Assembly (NCBI GenBank): GCA_934630905.1
Contig: CAKTXN010000002.1
Location: 1 to 64,000 of the forward strand
Direction: 5' to 3'
Source of the DNA: an uncultured Eggerthellaceae bacterium
GTDB lineage: Bacteria; Actinomycetota; Coriobacteriia; Coriobacteriales; Eggerthellaceae
DNA: 64,000 bases
Part shown: piece by piece, positions 26,138 to 35,395 of the stretch
Numbering within the stretch: the first letter of the stretch is position 1
Layout: every line of letters starts with the position of its first letter
Position numbers and translations under genes: made by a program
Notes under the pieces: generated by a model
The model's input: the letters and a program-made list of their open reading frames with translations, nothing else
Told to the model about the DNA's origin: nothing
Databases searched by the model: none

Positions 26138-27118
26138 TTACAGCAGATGAGCGCGCAAATCGGCGCCATTCGATGCCGAGAGATACGCCGGCGCAATATC
26201 GAAAACGGTTTTGCAGCCCGTGTTTCCTTCGACCGCCAGACGGGCCACCGCGCGCGCATACGCAACCAGCACGCATGCCGTGAATTCGGGGTTCGACTCA
26301 AGCTTCAGGGAGTACTCGATGGTGCAGTTCTTACCGCCCGCCGTTTGACCCGAGCGAATGACAAAGCCGCCATGAGGCAGGCCCGCGTGATCGCGATCGA
26401 GTTCTTCTTGCGAAATGAAGTTCACGTCAACATCGTATTCATCGAAGTAATCGGGCATGTTCACAATTGCTTCCGTAACCGCCGCGGGGTCGGCGCCTTC
26501 CTCAAGGACAACCCAGCACTCACGCGTATGCTTCTCGCGCGTGGTCAGCTCGGGATTTTCGCCCGCACGGACGGCCTCAAGCGCCTTAGGAACCGGATTT
26601 GTGTACTGCTTCGCATCGGCCACGCCAGGAATGCGACGCAGCGCATCGGAGTGACCCTGGCTCACGCCGCGGCCCCAGAACGTGTAGTCGTTTCCCTGAG
26701 GCAGAATGCAGTTCGCATACAATCGGTTCAGCGAGAACAGACCCGGGTCCCATCCGCACGAGATAAGTGCCGTTTTACCTGCGGCTTTAGCAGCAGTGTC
26801 CACGTTGGCGAAATGCTCGGGGATATGCGCGTGCGTATCAAAGCTGTCAACAACGTTGTACTTCGCAGCGTATTTCGGCGTTTGCTTGGGCAGATCGGTC
26901 GCGCTGCCGCCGCAGATGATCAGCACGTCAACGTCTGTTGCCGCGCCTTCATCGAGCTCGCTTGCGGAACGCACTGGCACATCCGGCGTAGTAATGGTCA
27001 CCGTCGCGGGGTCGCGGCGTGTGAACACGCCCACAAGCTCCATATCGTCGTTTTGGCGAATAGCCAGCTCAACGCCTTTTCCCAAGTTTCCGTATCCCAA
27101 AATGCCCACGCGTGTCAT
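26138..27118 (-). CDS. ddh: meso-Diaminopimelate D-dehydrogenase
   Basis: A 326-residue NADPH-dependent enzyme that converts L-tetrahydrodipicolinate, ammonia and NADPH to meso-DAP in one step, bypassing the acylated intermediates of lysine and peptidoglycan precursor synthesis. It has the Rossmann motif VGILGYGNLGKGVELAI and the conserved ISCGWDPGLFSLNRLY and GRGVSQGHSDA segments. Length is normal. AAAGAGG lies upstream of the ATG. It is preceded by a long gene-free stretch and probably transcribed alone. Confidence 0.95.
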   Translation of the reverse strand: MTRVGILGYGNLGKGVELAIRQNDDMELVGVFTRRDPATVTITTPDVPVRSASELDEGAATDVDVLIICGGSATDLPKQTPKYAAKYNVVDSFDTHAHIPEHFANVDTAAKAAGKTALISCGWDPGLFSLNRLYANCILPQGNDYTFWGRGVSQGHSDALRRIPGVADAKQYTNPVPKALEAVRAGENPELTTREKHTRECWVVLEEGADPAAVTEAIVNMPDYFDEYDVDVNFISQEELDRDHAGLPHGGFVIRSGQTAGGKNCTIEYSLKLESNPEFTACVLVAYARAVARLAVEGNTGCKTVFDIAPAYLSASNGADLRAHLL

Positions 27119-27535
27119 AGTTACCTCTTTCCATTAATGCAGGTCGGCTGGCGCACCGGCACGCTGACCATCGCAGTCAACGCCACTCATATGAAACGCG
27201 CTCATCAGTGCAAAACGCAGCAAGCCGTCACGCAAACCAATGCGCAAATCAATACCAATGCCCAGGTGCAAAACCCAAACGAATAGTCGCAAAAATTCAT
27301 TCGTATCATAGTAATATTTCGTTTCGCGCCCGTAAACAGAAAGACTTGTTGCCAAATTATCCCAACGAAATCAACGGGTAGCTCGCGGACATACCGCGCA
27401 ACATGCTGAATCGCCGTCAAATTGCCCCAACACGTAGCAATTACGTCCAAAAGCGGGCGAGAGGCACGGATGTGAAAAAGTCCCCGTCACTTTTTCACAT
27501 CAAAGCACGCGACGCTGCAAGCAAATCGGACCTCT

Positions 27536-27773
27536 TGTTGAAAAACCAGGGGTTAATTCAGGCTAATCGACGATAGTCGGTGGTTGAAAAAACGCAGTGT
27601 CAGCAATAGAACATCTATTGATATTTACGCAACGCTATGAACTGGGAAAACGCTACTTGAAAACTTTGCAGCCGCTCTACAAAGTCTCAAAGCAAGCAAA
27701 AAACGTCCTCGCCCAGCGGCCAAACCACCGATTATCGTCGATTAGCTCGAATCTGAAGGGGTTTTTCCAACAA
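27536..27773. repeat. Long inverted-repeat element, copy 2
   Basis: The left arm (27536-27595) carries TGTTGAAAAACC and TAATCGACGATAGTCGGTGG. The right arm (27723-27773) carries ACCACCGATTATCGTCGATT and ends TTTTTCCAACAA. The ~127-base centre is unrelated to the centres of copies 1 and 3. This copy is the most diverged in the GGGCAAAT part of the arm (GGCTAAT), but both arms carry matching changes, which preserves pairing. Confidence 0.78.
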
Positions 27774-27867
27774 GGCGTCGCTTTAGCACGAGCGCGCTGC
27801 AATCCGGCGCCTCAACAAACCCCTTGCCGTCGAAGAATCGAGAGGTCCATAAGCAGCAAGGGATACC

Positions 27868-27972
27868 CCGGGACGCCTCGCAAACGTGAAAGGGCGTTTA
27901 AACTAGGACGGGCTCCCCCGCCGACGAGCTAAAGTGCGCACCGGGACGCCTCGCAAACGCGAAAGGGCGTTT
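27868..27972. repeat. 32-bp direct repeat (two copies) with internal hairpin
   Basis: Copies at 27868-27899 and 27941-27972 differ at one base and are 73 bases apart start to start. Each contains CAAACG(C/T)GAAAGGGCGTTT, which can fold into a short stem with a purine loop. They lie downstream of the diguanylate cyclase stop codon and might end its transcript, but there is no T-run. Confidence 0.6.
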
Positions 27973-28006
27973 GACCCCGCTCAACCACTAATGACAAGAA
28001 CCGCAG

Positions 28007-29212
28007 CTATCCTACCCTGTCCGCCGAGTCCCGCGCCGCACTCCGAGATCGCCGATCACGATCTGTTCCCGCAGCGTGATAGGCGCGTTTATTCTCGTAC
28101 ATAAGCAGATCAACGCAGTTAAGAGCCTCATCCATGGGCATAGTAGCCGGGTCAAAAGAAAGCCGTCCAATCGATGCCGAAACAGGCATCCCCTTGGCTT
28201 CCTCAAGCGAGATACCCGCAAGCGCGGTCCCAATATCACTCACGCATGCATCGACCTGCATATCATCCTGCGTGTTCAGCAAAACCACGAATTCATCGCC
28301 CGAATACCGGACAACCGCGCCCAACGGCCCCACGACCTCGGATAAAGCAACGCCCACAGCAACCAGCGTTTTATCACCCGCCGCATGACCGTACTTATCG
28401 TTTATCGCCTTGAAATCGTTCAAATCCAGCCACAAAATGGTAAGCAGCTCCGGCTTGCGCGCACTCAAAACACCCGCGCGCACGGGCGCGTTGGCAATAC
28501 TGTCCAGGTAAAACCGATTGTACAAGCCAGTCAACTTGTCGCGCGAAATCAACTCGCTTTGCAGACTGGTCACCACACCGCAACACGCAATTGCGATAAA
28601 AGGCCAAATGGTCGAGATGCCGTAAATCGTCCCCTGCAACGCAATGCCAAAGATGGCCGGCATCAAAAACACCCACAAAGGAAACGTCTTCAGCACGCCG
28701 CCCGTTACGTGCGCATATAAATAAACCACCAGGCTGGCAACAAGGAACACCACGGCAATTGCCAAGTAGAACCAATAAATCGGACCTCGCTTGTATACAC
28801 CCGTCACATCAAAAGAGAAGACCACGGGAATCACGAGGTTGACAATCAAAAACGTTGCCGCCACCGCAACTATCACGCCGCAAGCAATTTTGCTCCACCG
28901 GGGCAGCTTCACATCCAAATGCGCCGCCAAAAAATACACCCACAACGGCCCGAACACCACATTCATGGCATACAGCCAGGTGTTCGTGGCATACCCCACC
29001 ACGCAGCAAAACGCACCCGGGCGACCGGCAACCAAGTTGCTCACGCAATCGATCACGCAAGAGATAAAAGAGAGCACGACCAGGGCATACAGCGCATCGC
29101 TTTCACGCACACGTCGGTCCAGGCGCCAATGACGGTTCATGAGAATAATGAACAGCATGGTCATTGCCATTAAATTCGCAATGAGCACCGCGGCGATATT
29201 GACCTCTGCCAT
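28007..29212 (-). CDS. Membrane diguanylate cyclase (GGDEF domain)
   Basis: A 401-residue protein with about seven or eight membrane helices in the first ~225 residues and a cytoplasmic GGDEF domain. The active-site loop is RYSGDEFVVLL (SGDEF, an accepted active variant). The upstream DKLTGLYNR and LDLNDFKAINDKYGH segments hold the metal- and GTP-binding residues. It should make cyclic di-GMP. No RxxD inhibitory site is obvious just before the loop, so product inhibition may be absent. GAAGG precedes the ATG. The ligand of the membrane domain is unknown. The last ~20 residues are Arg/Asp/Ser-rich. Confidence 0.88.
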   Translation of the reverse strand: MAEVNIAAVLIANLMAMTMLFIILMNRHWRLDRRVRESDALYALVVLSFISCVIDCVSNLVAGRPGAFCCVVGYATNTWLYAMNVVFGPLWVYFLAAHLDVKLPRWSKIACGVIVAVAATFLIVNLVIPVVFSFDVTGVYKRGPIYWFYLAIAVVFLVASLVVYLYAHVTGGVLKTFPLWVFLMPAIFGIALQGTIYGISTIWPFIAIACCGVVTSLQSELISRDKLTGLYNRFYLDSIANAPVRAGVLSARKPELLTILWLDLNDFKAINDKYGHAAGDKTLVAVGVALSEVVGPLGAVVRYSGDEFVVLLNTQDDMQVDACVSDIGTALAGISLEEAKGMPVSASIGRLSFDPATMPMDEALNCVDLLMYENKRAYHAAGTDRDRRSRSAARDSADRVG

Positions 29213-29351
29213 GGAGGCTGCCCTTCTTCTCTCTTGTTGACGTATTCTTGATAAACAGTAATTCTACCATCATCGCGAAACGAAAAGCCCCCAGCACCCC
29301 TATAATGACATTATTCAAACTGCGAATTGAATTTTAAAGAAGGAGCAGCAC

Positions 29352-31070
29352 ATGCTTTCCGATACTATCTCCGCCAACCTCAAGCGATGGACCGAGCGCG
29401 CCGATGCGCGCTACCAAAAAGAGCTTGCCGCCCTGGCAACCGATGAAACCGCCTGCAATGATGCGTTTTTCCAGGACCTGGAATTCGGAACCGCTGGCCT
29501 ACGTGGCATTTTAGGAGCAGGCGCAAACCGCATGAACATCCACACAGTAGGCAAGGCAACGCAGGGTCTGGCGAATTACCTGAACGCGCATTTCGAACAT
29601 CCCACCGTTGCCATTGCGCGCGATTCACGTCACGGCGGCCTGGAGTTTTGCCAGGTGGCAGCAGGTGTTTTAGCGGCAAACGGCGTGAAGTCGTACCTGT
29701 ACGAGCGCATTGAACCTACCCCAGCGCTTAGCTGGGCGGTGCGCGATTTACACTGCAGCGCAGGCATCTGCATGACCGCCAGCCACAACCCCGCCGAATA
29801 CAACGGCTACAAAGCATACGGCCCCGATGGCTGCCAGATAACCACGCAGGCCGCGCGCGATATTCAGGCGGCCATCAACAACGTGGACATCTTCGACGAC
29901 GTGAACTGCATGCCGTTTGACGAAGCGCTCGAACGCGGGCTAGCCACCTACACCGATGAGGACGTGCTCGACCGTTTCATCGATGCCGTGGCAACGCAAT
30001 CCTTGGAAGCGCCCGAAACGCTGGCCGACCTTTCTGTGGTGTACACGCCGCTCAACGGCACGGGCCTGGAGTGCGTGAACCACATCTTCGAGCGCATTGG
30101 CATGGAAAACGTGACCGTGGTGCCCGAGCAAGCGCAACCCGACGGAGACTTCCCCACCTGCCCCTTCCCGAATCCGGAAATTCGCGAGGCGCTGGAACGC
30201 GGGTTGGCGCTGTGTCAGCAAGTGCACCCCGATTTGCTGCTGGCAACCGACCCCGACGCCGACCGCACGGGCATTGCGGTGTTGCACAACGGCGAATACG
30301 TGCTGCTCACCGGCAACGAGCTGGGCGCGCTGCTGATGGACTACGAATGCACAAAAGCGCAGGAGCGCGGGTGCGACCTGCGCGAAAAGGTATGCGTGAG
30401 CACCATCGTGTCAAGCGTCATGTGCGACTTGATGGCACAGGAGCGCGGCTTTGAGATGCGCCGCGTGCTAACGGGCTTCAAGTACATCGGCGAGCAAATC
30501 GGGCTGTTGGAAGCCGCCGGCGAAGAAGATCGCTTTCTGCTGGGCTTCGAGGAAAGCTACGGCTACCTGGCCGGCACGCATGTGCGTGACAAGGACGCCA
30601 TTGTGACCAGCATGTTAGTGGTGCAAATGGCGGCGTGGCACAAGGCGCAGGGCCGCGACCTGGTGCAGGCCATGCATGCGCTGTACGAGCGTTATGGCTG
30701 GTGGGAAAACAGCACTATCAGCGTAACGTTCCCCGGCGCTGCAGGTGCAGAAACCATGAAACACCTGATGGACGGCTTGCGGATTCTGCCTCCCGCGGAA
30801 GTGGGCGGCCTACATGTGCTGAATATGGTAGACTTTGCAACAGCCGTTGGCATGCCCGTCCACGGTGGCACCGGCACAAGCGCGCCGCAGAAACTGCCCA
30901 GCGCAAACGTGCTTGAGTTCCAGCTTGAAGGCGGCCACAAGATTATCGTGCGCCCCAGCGGCACCGAGCCGAAAGTCAAAGCATACGTGTTCGTCAAGGG
31001 AGAAAGCGCTGATCAGGCGGCCGAGCTACTGAGCACGCTCGAAGAAGCCGCGCGCGAACTGTTGGCGTAG
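29352..31070 (+). CDS. Phosphoglucomutase / phosphomannomutase
   Basis: A 572-residue alpha-D-phosphohexomutase of the long PgcA type, interconverting glucose-1-P and glucose-6-P (or mannose phosphates). The phosphoserine loop is MTASHNPAEYNGYK (Ser144), the metal loop DPDADRTGIAV, the sugar-binding loop EESYGYLAG and the phosphate-binding loop RPSGTEPKVK. AAGGAGCAGCAC lies upstream of the ATG, and TATAAT at about 29302 could be its -10 box. A terminator hairpin follows. It is likely single and constitutive, serving glycogen or envelope sugar supply. Confidence 0.93.
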   Translation: MLSDTISANLKRWTERADARYQKELAALATDETACNDAFFQDLEFGTAGLRGILGAGANRMNIHTVGKATQGLANYLNAHFEHPTVAIARDSRHGGLEFCQVAAGVLAANGVKSYLYERIEPTPALSWAVRDLHCSAGICMTASHNPAEYNGYKAYGPDGCQITTQAARDIQAAINNVDIFDDVNCMPFDEALERGLATYTDEDVLDRFIDAVATQSLEAPETLADLSVVYTPLNGTGLECVNHIFERIGMENVTVVPEQAQPDGDFPTCPFPNPEIREALERGLALCQQVHPDLLLATDPDADRTGIAVLHNGEYVLLTGNELGALLMDYECTKAQERGCDLREKVCVSTIVSSVMCDLMAQERGFEMRRVLTGFKYIGEQIGLLEAAGEEDRFLLGFEESYGYLAGTHVRDKDAIVTSMLVVQMAAWHKAQGRDLVQAMHALYERYGWWENSTISVTFPGAAGAETMKHLMDGLRILPPAEVGGLHVLNMVDFATAVGMPVHGGTGTSAPQKLPSANVLEFQLEGGHKIIVRPSGTEPKVKAYVFVKGESADQAAELLSTLEEAARELLA

Positions 31071-31098
31071 CTGCGAATCGCATCAGAGCGAAATACGG

Positions 31099-31138
31099 AA
31101 AGGGGCAGGTTCAGTCCGTTCGGATGACCTGGCCCTTT
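31099..31138 (+). terminator. Hairpin terminator after phosphoglucomutase
   Basis: AAAGGGGCAGGT pairs with ACCTGGCCCTTT around a ~16-base loop, 29 bases after the phosphoglucomutase stop codon. Purines before and TTTGT after the stem suit a terminator working in either direction. The convergent carbonic anhydrase gene ends 78 bases further on. Confidence 0.7.
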
Positions 31139-31215
31139 GTCATGTCTTCAACGCAGTGCGCCTTTGCATGTCGGTGCCACCGATGCTTTCCGTGCCTCCG
31201 CACGGCTAGCAAGCC

Positions 31216-31779
31216 TTACAGGAAGGTAACCTCTCCTGTGGCCAGGCAATACATGGCGCCTATCACGGTAACATCAAGCACGTCTTTGATGCGTGAAACC
31301 GCATAGAGCACGTTCAGCTCCGAAGCACGAAGAGGGTCGGTCTCTTCGCCAATTGCGCGTTTAACTTCGTCCAATATGTATTCGATGAATCCTTCTGGGT
31401 CATCGTTGGGGTCATCGTGCAGCGCCGCCTCAACCGCGCCGCAATGATCGTGCCCCATGACCACAACAAGCTGCGTGCCCAGATGCTTACACGCGTATTC
31501 GATGCTTCCCAGCTGATGGGCGTCAATCACGTTTCCCGCAACGCGGATGACGAACAAATCGCCAATGCCTGCCGAGAAAACGGCATCGGGCACAATGCGC
31601 GAATCAGAGCAAGTCACCACAATGGCGTACGGCGCCTGGCCGTGCGTGGATGAGTATAATCGAGCTGCATGGGAAACATCGCCCTGATCAGACTCGCCTT
31701 TAACGAACAGTTCGTTTCCCGCCTTGAGCTTTTCGAGCGCTTCTGTCGCCGTATCGTTTGCCACTTGATGCATTGCCAT
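31216..31779 (-). CDS. Beta-class carbonic anhydrase
   Basis: A 187-residue zinc enzyme that interconverts CO2 and bicarbonate in the cytoplasm. The zinc ligands and the dyad are visible in CSDSR (Cys57, Asp59, Arg61) and in GHDHCGAV (His110, Cys113). The ATG at 31779 has CAAGGAGC upstream and lies inside the 3' end of the preceding ygiQ-like frame, an 80-base same-strand overlap in a different frame. The two may be translationally coupled. It likely supplies bicarbonate for carboxylations. Confidence 0.93.
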   Translation of the reverse strand: MAMHQVANDTATEALEKLKAGNELFVKGESDQGDVSHAARLYSSTHGQAPYAIVVTCSDSRIVPDAVFSAGIGDLFVIRVAGNVIDAHQLGSIEYACKHLGTQLVVVMGHDHCGAVEAALHDDPNDDPEGFIEYILDEVKRAIGEETDPLRASELNVLYAVSRIKDVLDVTVIGAMYCLATGEVTFL

Positions 31780-33895
31780 GCTCCTTGTCTCTTACGAATG
31801 TTCCCGAAGCTTTGCCCCGCGCGCCGGTGCCTTTGCCGCCGCCCTGTCCACTAGGTGGGCGGCTCCCGGACTTACCGTTGCGCGCCGCACCGCCGCCCTT
31901 GCCGGTGGACTTACCGGCTGCGTTGCTCTTGCCGCGACCGCCGCGACCCGAGGCGTCAGACCAGCCGCTCTTGCCGCCTTTCCCGCCGCGACCACCGCGA
32001 CCGCCGCGACCGCCGCCGGCAAGCTTTCCCACCGCTTTGCCGCTTGCCTTGCCACGGCGACCCTCATCAGCCGTCCTTCCGCTCATGTTCCGCGGCGTCA
32101 CCAGGCATTTCTTATCGAACCCGATCAAATCCAGGCGACCAGCCTTCGTAAGCGCCTCCACCACTAAATCGTAGTTTTTCGGGTTGCGGTACTGGATGAG
32201 CGCACGTTGGAGCGCCTTTTCGTGCGACGACGTGGGCACGTACACCGGCTCCATGGTCAGCGGGTCGATGCCTGTGTAATACATGCAGGTTGCCAACGAG
32301 CCAGGCGTGGGGTAGAAATCCTGCACTTGCTCAGGGTTGTAACCCATGTCACGCACGTATTCCGCCAGCTGAATAGCCTCGTCAAGACCCGATCCCGGGT
32401 GCGAGCTCATCAGATACGGCACCAAGAACTGCTTAATGCCCGCGCGCTCGTTTGCCTGCTCGTACTCCCTGCAAAAACGCTGATAGATGAAGTTGCGCGG
32501 CTTGCCCATATACGCCAAAACCGCATCGCTGATATGTTCAGGCGCTACTTTAAGCTGACCGCTTATGTGGTATTTTACCAGCTCATCCATGAATTCCTGA
32601 TGATTCGGATCCGCCATAAGGTAGTCGAAGCGAATGCCGCTGCGCACGAACACCTTCTTCACGCCGGGCAGCACGCGCAGCTTGCGCAAAAGCTTCAAGT
32701 AGTCGGCATGGGTCGGCTTGCACGCCTTGCATACGGTGGGCGTAAGGCAGCGCTTATCGGTGCAGGCACCGCGCTGCATCTGCTTGCGGCATGCGGGTGC
32801 GCGAAAGTTCGCAGTGGGACCGCCCACATCGTGGATGTAGCCTTTGAAATCGGGGTCGTCGATAATCGCCTGCGCTTCTTCAAGCAGTGAGGCGTGACTG
32901 CGCGCCTGCACGATGCGCCCCTGATGGAACGTGAGCGCGCAAAAAGCGCACTCGCCGAAGCAGCCCCTACTGCTAGTCAGGGAGAACTTCACTTCCGAAA
33001 AACCGGGAATGCCGCCTTCCGCATTGTAGCGCGGGTGCCACGCGCGCGCATACGGCAACGCGTACACCGCATCCATCTCTTCAGTTGAAAGCGGCTTGGC
33101 AGGCGGATTCTGCACAACGTGCATGTGCGCTGAATACGACTCTACCAGGCGTTTTCCCGTGAAAGGGTCGCTTGCACGATACTGCGCCAAAAAGCTTTGC
33201 GCAAACGTGCGCTTGTCCGCGCCAATCTCATCCCAGCTGGGCAAAAGCTCGTAATCATACACAGCGTCAAGGTTGCGCGTGCGATACACCGTGCCATCAA
33301 TGAACGTGATATCGGAAATGTCGAGCCCCGCAGCCAGCGCATCGGCAACTTCCACCACCGAGCGCTCCCCCATGCCGTAGCATAAAAGATCGGCGTCGGA
33401 ATCAAGCAAAATGGAGCGGCGCAGACCATCCGACCAGTAATCGTAATGGGCCAGGCGGCGCAGGCTTGCCTCAATGCCGCCAATGATGATAGGCGCATCC
33501 TTGAACGTTTGACGAATAAGCCCGCAATACACAATAGTCGTGCGGTCGGGGCGCAACCCCATTTTCCCACCGGGAGAATACGCGTCTGAGCTGCGATGTT
33601 TGCGCGCAACGGTATAGTGGTTCACCATAGAATCCATGTTGCCCGCCGAAACCATGAACCCCAAACGAGGCCGTCCGAACACCGCAATGCTCTCCGGGTT
33701 CTTCCAATCGGGCTGCGAAATCACGCCCACCTTGTAGCCGTTCGCTTCCAGCATGCGTGTGATAATGGCCGCGCCAAACGACGGATGGTCCACGTACGCG
33801 TCGCCGCAAACATACGCGAAATCGACCTGGTCCCAGCCGCGTTCGCGCATCTCTTCAGCTGATGTGGGCAAAAAGGAGTTTCGGGGAACGTTCAT
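31700..33895 (-). CDS. YgiQ-family radical SAM protein
   Basis: A 731-residue protein of the YgiQ family (UPF0313). It has an N-terminal B12-binding-like region, then the radical SAM cluster motif CFGECAFCAL (Cx3Cx2C), and the conserved segments DVGGPTANFRAPAC and KVAPEHISD. The last ~110 residues are a Gly/Lys/Arg/Ser-rich basic tail (RGGRGGKGGKSG), which may bind nucleic acid and is probably disordered. The tail runs 80 bases into the carbonic anhydrase gene. The reaction catalysed by the family is not known. The ATG has only a weak ribosome site. Confidence 0.87.
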   Translation of the reverse strand: MNVPRNSFLPTSAEEMRERGWDQVDFAYVCGDAYVDHPSFGAAIITRMLEANGYKVGVISQPDWKNPESIAVFGRPRLGFMVSAGNMDSMVNHYTVARKHRSSDAYSPGGKMGLRPDRTTIVYCGLIRQTFKDAPIIIGGIEASLRRLAHYDYWSDGLRRSILLDSDADLLCYGMGERSVVEVADALAAGLDISDITFIDGTVYRTRNLDAVYDYELLPSWDEIGADKRTFAQSFLAQYRASDPFTGKRLVESYSAHMHVVQNPPAKPLSTEEMDAVYALPYARAWHPRYNAEGGIPGFSEVKFSLTSSRGCFGECAFCALTFHQGRIVQARSHASLLEEAQAIIDDPDFKGYIHDVGGPTANFRAPACRKQMQRGACTDKRCLTPTVCKACKPTHADYLKLLRKLRVLPGVKKVFVRSGIRFDYLMADPNHQEFMDELVKYHISGQLKVAPEHISDAVLAYMGKPRNFIYQRFCREYEQANERAGIKQFLVPYLMSSHPGSGLDEAIQLAEYVRDMGYNPEQVQDFYPTPGSLATCMYYTGIDPLTMEPVYVPTSSHEKALQRALIQYRNPKNYDLVVEALTKAGRLDLIGFDKKCLVTPRNMSGRTADEGRRGKASGKAVGKLAGGGRGGRGGRGGKGGKSGWSDASGRGGRGKSNAAGKSTGKGGGAARNGKSGSRPPSGQGGGKGTGARGKASGTFVRDKEHGNASSGKRYGDRSARKAQGGKRTVR

Positions 33896-33919
33896 AGAAG
33901 TGCCTATACCAAGCCCTTT

Positions 33920-34471
33920 CTATTTGAAAATAATCTTCTTATACAAAACGAAGTTCCACAGCACAATACATGCCATGGTGCACACTTTCGCCACCAACGG
34001 ATACACACCCTGTGCCGCCAAAAACGAAATGACCACCGTGCTAAATGTGGTGTTGAGCGCGAACAGTAGCAGATACAGCACCAAGCTGCGCAGCGGGTTT
34101 GACGTGCTCTTGAACGTGACGTTACGGTTTACCAGGAAGTTGAACACCGTGGAAACAACAACAGCTGTAACGTTAGCCGCTGCTAAGGGAATAGCGAAAA
34201 CGGCGCTGAGCAGCTGAAACAGCACAAGCTCGATAGCAGCGGAGCTGCCACCCACCATCAGGTATTTGATTGCCTGGAAAAGCGTTTTCTTGGGGGCAGG
34301 TCGAGGGTCGCGCACGGCGCCAGAGCCCCCTGCCGCGCCGGTCACAACGCTTGCGCCACCAGCATCGCCTTTGCCACCTGGCGTTGCCGCATCCAGCGCA
34401 CACGAAACCCGACCAGCAGAAACGCTGGTCGGGCTCATTTTTACGTTATTCGAATCGCTTACTTCACTCAT
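33920..34471 (-). CDS. GtrA-family membrane protein
   Basis: A 183-residue protein: a disordered Ser/Ala/Gly-rich cytoplasmic N-terminus of ~60 residues, then a GtrA domain with four membrane helices (KYLMVGGSSAAIELVLFQLL; VVVSTVFNFLVNRNVTF; LYLLLFALNTTFSTVVI; ACIVLWNFVLYKKIIF). GtrA proteins are thought to move polyprenyl-linked sugars across the membrane for wall or teichoic-type glycosylation. No glycosyltransferase is next to it, so the pathway is undefined. It lies 24 bases before the ygiQ-like gene and could be co-transcribed. Confidence 0.85.
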   Translation of the reverse strand: MSEVSDSNNVKMSPTSVSAGRVSCALDAATPGGKGDAGGASVVTGAAGGSGAVRDPRPAPKKTLFQAIKYLMVGGSSAAIELVLFQLLSAVFAIPLAAANVTAVVVSTVFNFLVNRNVTFKSTSNPLRSLVLYLLLFALNTTFSTVVISFLAAQGVYPLVAKVCTMACIVLWNFVLYKKIIFK

Positions 34472-34519
34472 AGGTGTTTAATTCCGCCGCATAAAATCGC
34501 GCTTGCCGCAACGCGAAAC

Positions 34520-35032
34520 TTAGAGCTTCGTGCCGCATGCGGGGCAGAAATCAGCATCCTCGGGAACCGAAGTCGAGCACGAGGGACACACGAGCTCCAC
34601 CGCAGGCGCATCAACCGAATCGGGCTCGGACGCAACTTCGGGAAGCTTCGTACCGCAGTTTCCGCAGAACAGAGCGTCGTCCGCTACCGTTGCACCACAA
34701 TTCTCGCACACGCGCGTACCCGCTGCAGCACGGGCAGCCGCAGCTTTCTGCTCTTCAGCGGCAGCAATCTGCGCTTCAAGGTCTGCAATCGCGCCATCAA
34801 TCTGATTCACCGCGACAAACAGCTCTTCATATTTTGCACGAAGTTCGGCCGCATCCTTTTCGCCTGCGTAAAGAGCAGCACCCAAGGCGGCGCAGGCTTC
34901 AGTGCGCTTACGCTGCTGTTCAGTCAGTTTCATCTTATTGGATGCCGAATCAATAGCGCTTGTTACTTTATTCGCGCCCTTATTCAAAAGATTATTAGCG
35001 CTGTCAAGAATATCAGAATCAAAAATGCTCAT
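34520..35032 (-). CDS. Double zinc-ribbon protein with coiled coil
   Basis: A 170-residue cytoplasmic protein. Residues 1-35 are amphipathic (MSIFDSDILDSANNLLNKGANKV), ~35-105 form a helical coiled coil, and the C-terminus carries two zinc ribbons (CENCGATVADDALFCGNCG; CPSCSTSVPEDADFCPACG). The AGAAAGGACAGGCC preceding the ATG at 35032 decides the start; upstream in-frame codons look spurious. Its function is unknown. Zinc-ribbon proteins of this build are often scaffold or adaptor proteins. Confidence 0.8.
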   Translation of the reverse strand: MSIFDSDILDSANNLLNKGANKVTSAIDSASNKMKLTEQQRKRTEACAALGAALYAGEKDAAELRAKYEELFVAVNQIDGAIADLEAQIAAAEEQKAAAARAAAGTRVCENCGATVADDALFCGNCGTKLPEVASEPDSVDAPAVELVCPSCSTSVPEDADFCPACGTKL

Positions 35033-35395
35033 GGCCTGTCCTTTCTTCGTGGTGCGCGTAGTTATGAAATATCCGCTTGTTGCGCTGCGTTTCGCGCGTC
35101 GCGCGTACGCTGCAACTTCAAGCTCTTTTTCATTGTACGCCGTTGTGCGGTGCGAACGCGTCACGAGCGTGTCTTTTCGGCATCAGTATCATGACAAAAA
35201 CATGCCGCATCGGAAGATGCTCACCCGCTCCCCGCGAAAGCAACCACACGTGGCTATGCGATGCCGCAACGCAATGCCCGCCCTGAACAGACGGAACCAG
35301 CGCACGAGCAACGCACCCGCCAAGTTCGAAAATTCCTTTCCGGAAACAAGGTCGCAGAGTTCCCCCTCGGAAGGCGTTCTTGAATCCCCGGGCAG

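Larger units (their letters stand above)
27119..28006. other. 888-bp gene-free region with two repeat types
   Basis: No convincing protein-coding frame lies between ddh and the diguanylate cyclase. A 111-codon plus-strand frame starting at 27597 begins inside a repeat element and looks non-coding. The region contains inverted-repeat element 2 and, further right, a 32-bp direct repeat with internal hairpins. Confidence 0.55.

Noticed and set aside
27597..27932. 111-codon plus-strand frame in the 27-28 kb gap
   Set aside because: It begins inside inverted-repeat element 2, crosses its right arm and a direct repeat, and has no ribosome site or protein-like features.
27868..27972. Two 32-bp repeats with a 41-bp spacer as a minimal CRISPR array
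   Set aside because: Only two copies, no cas genes anywhere in the window, and the unit does not resemble known CRISPR repeats.
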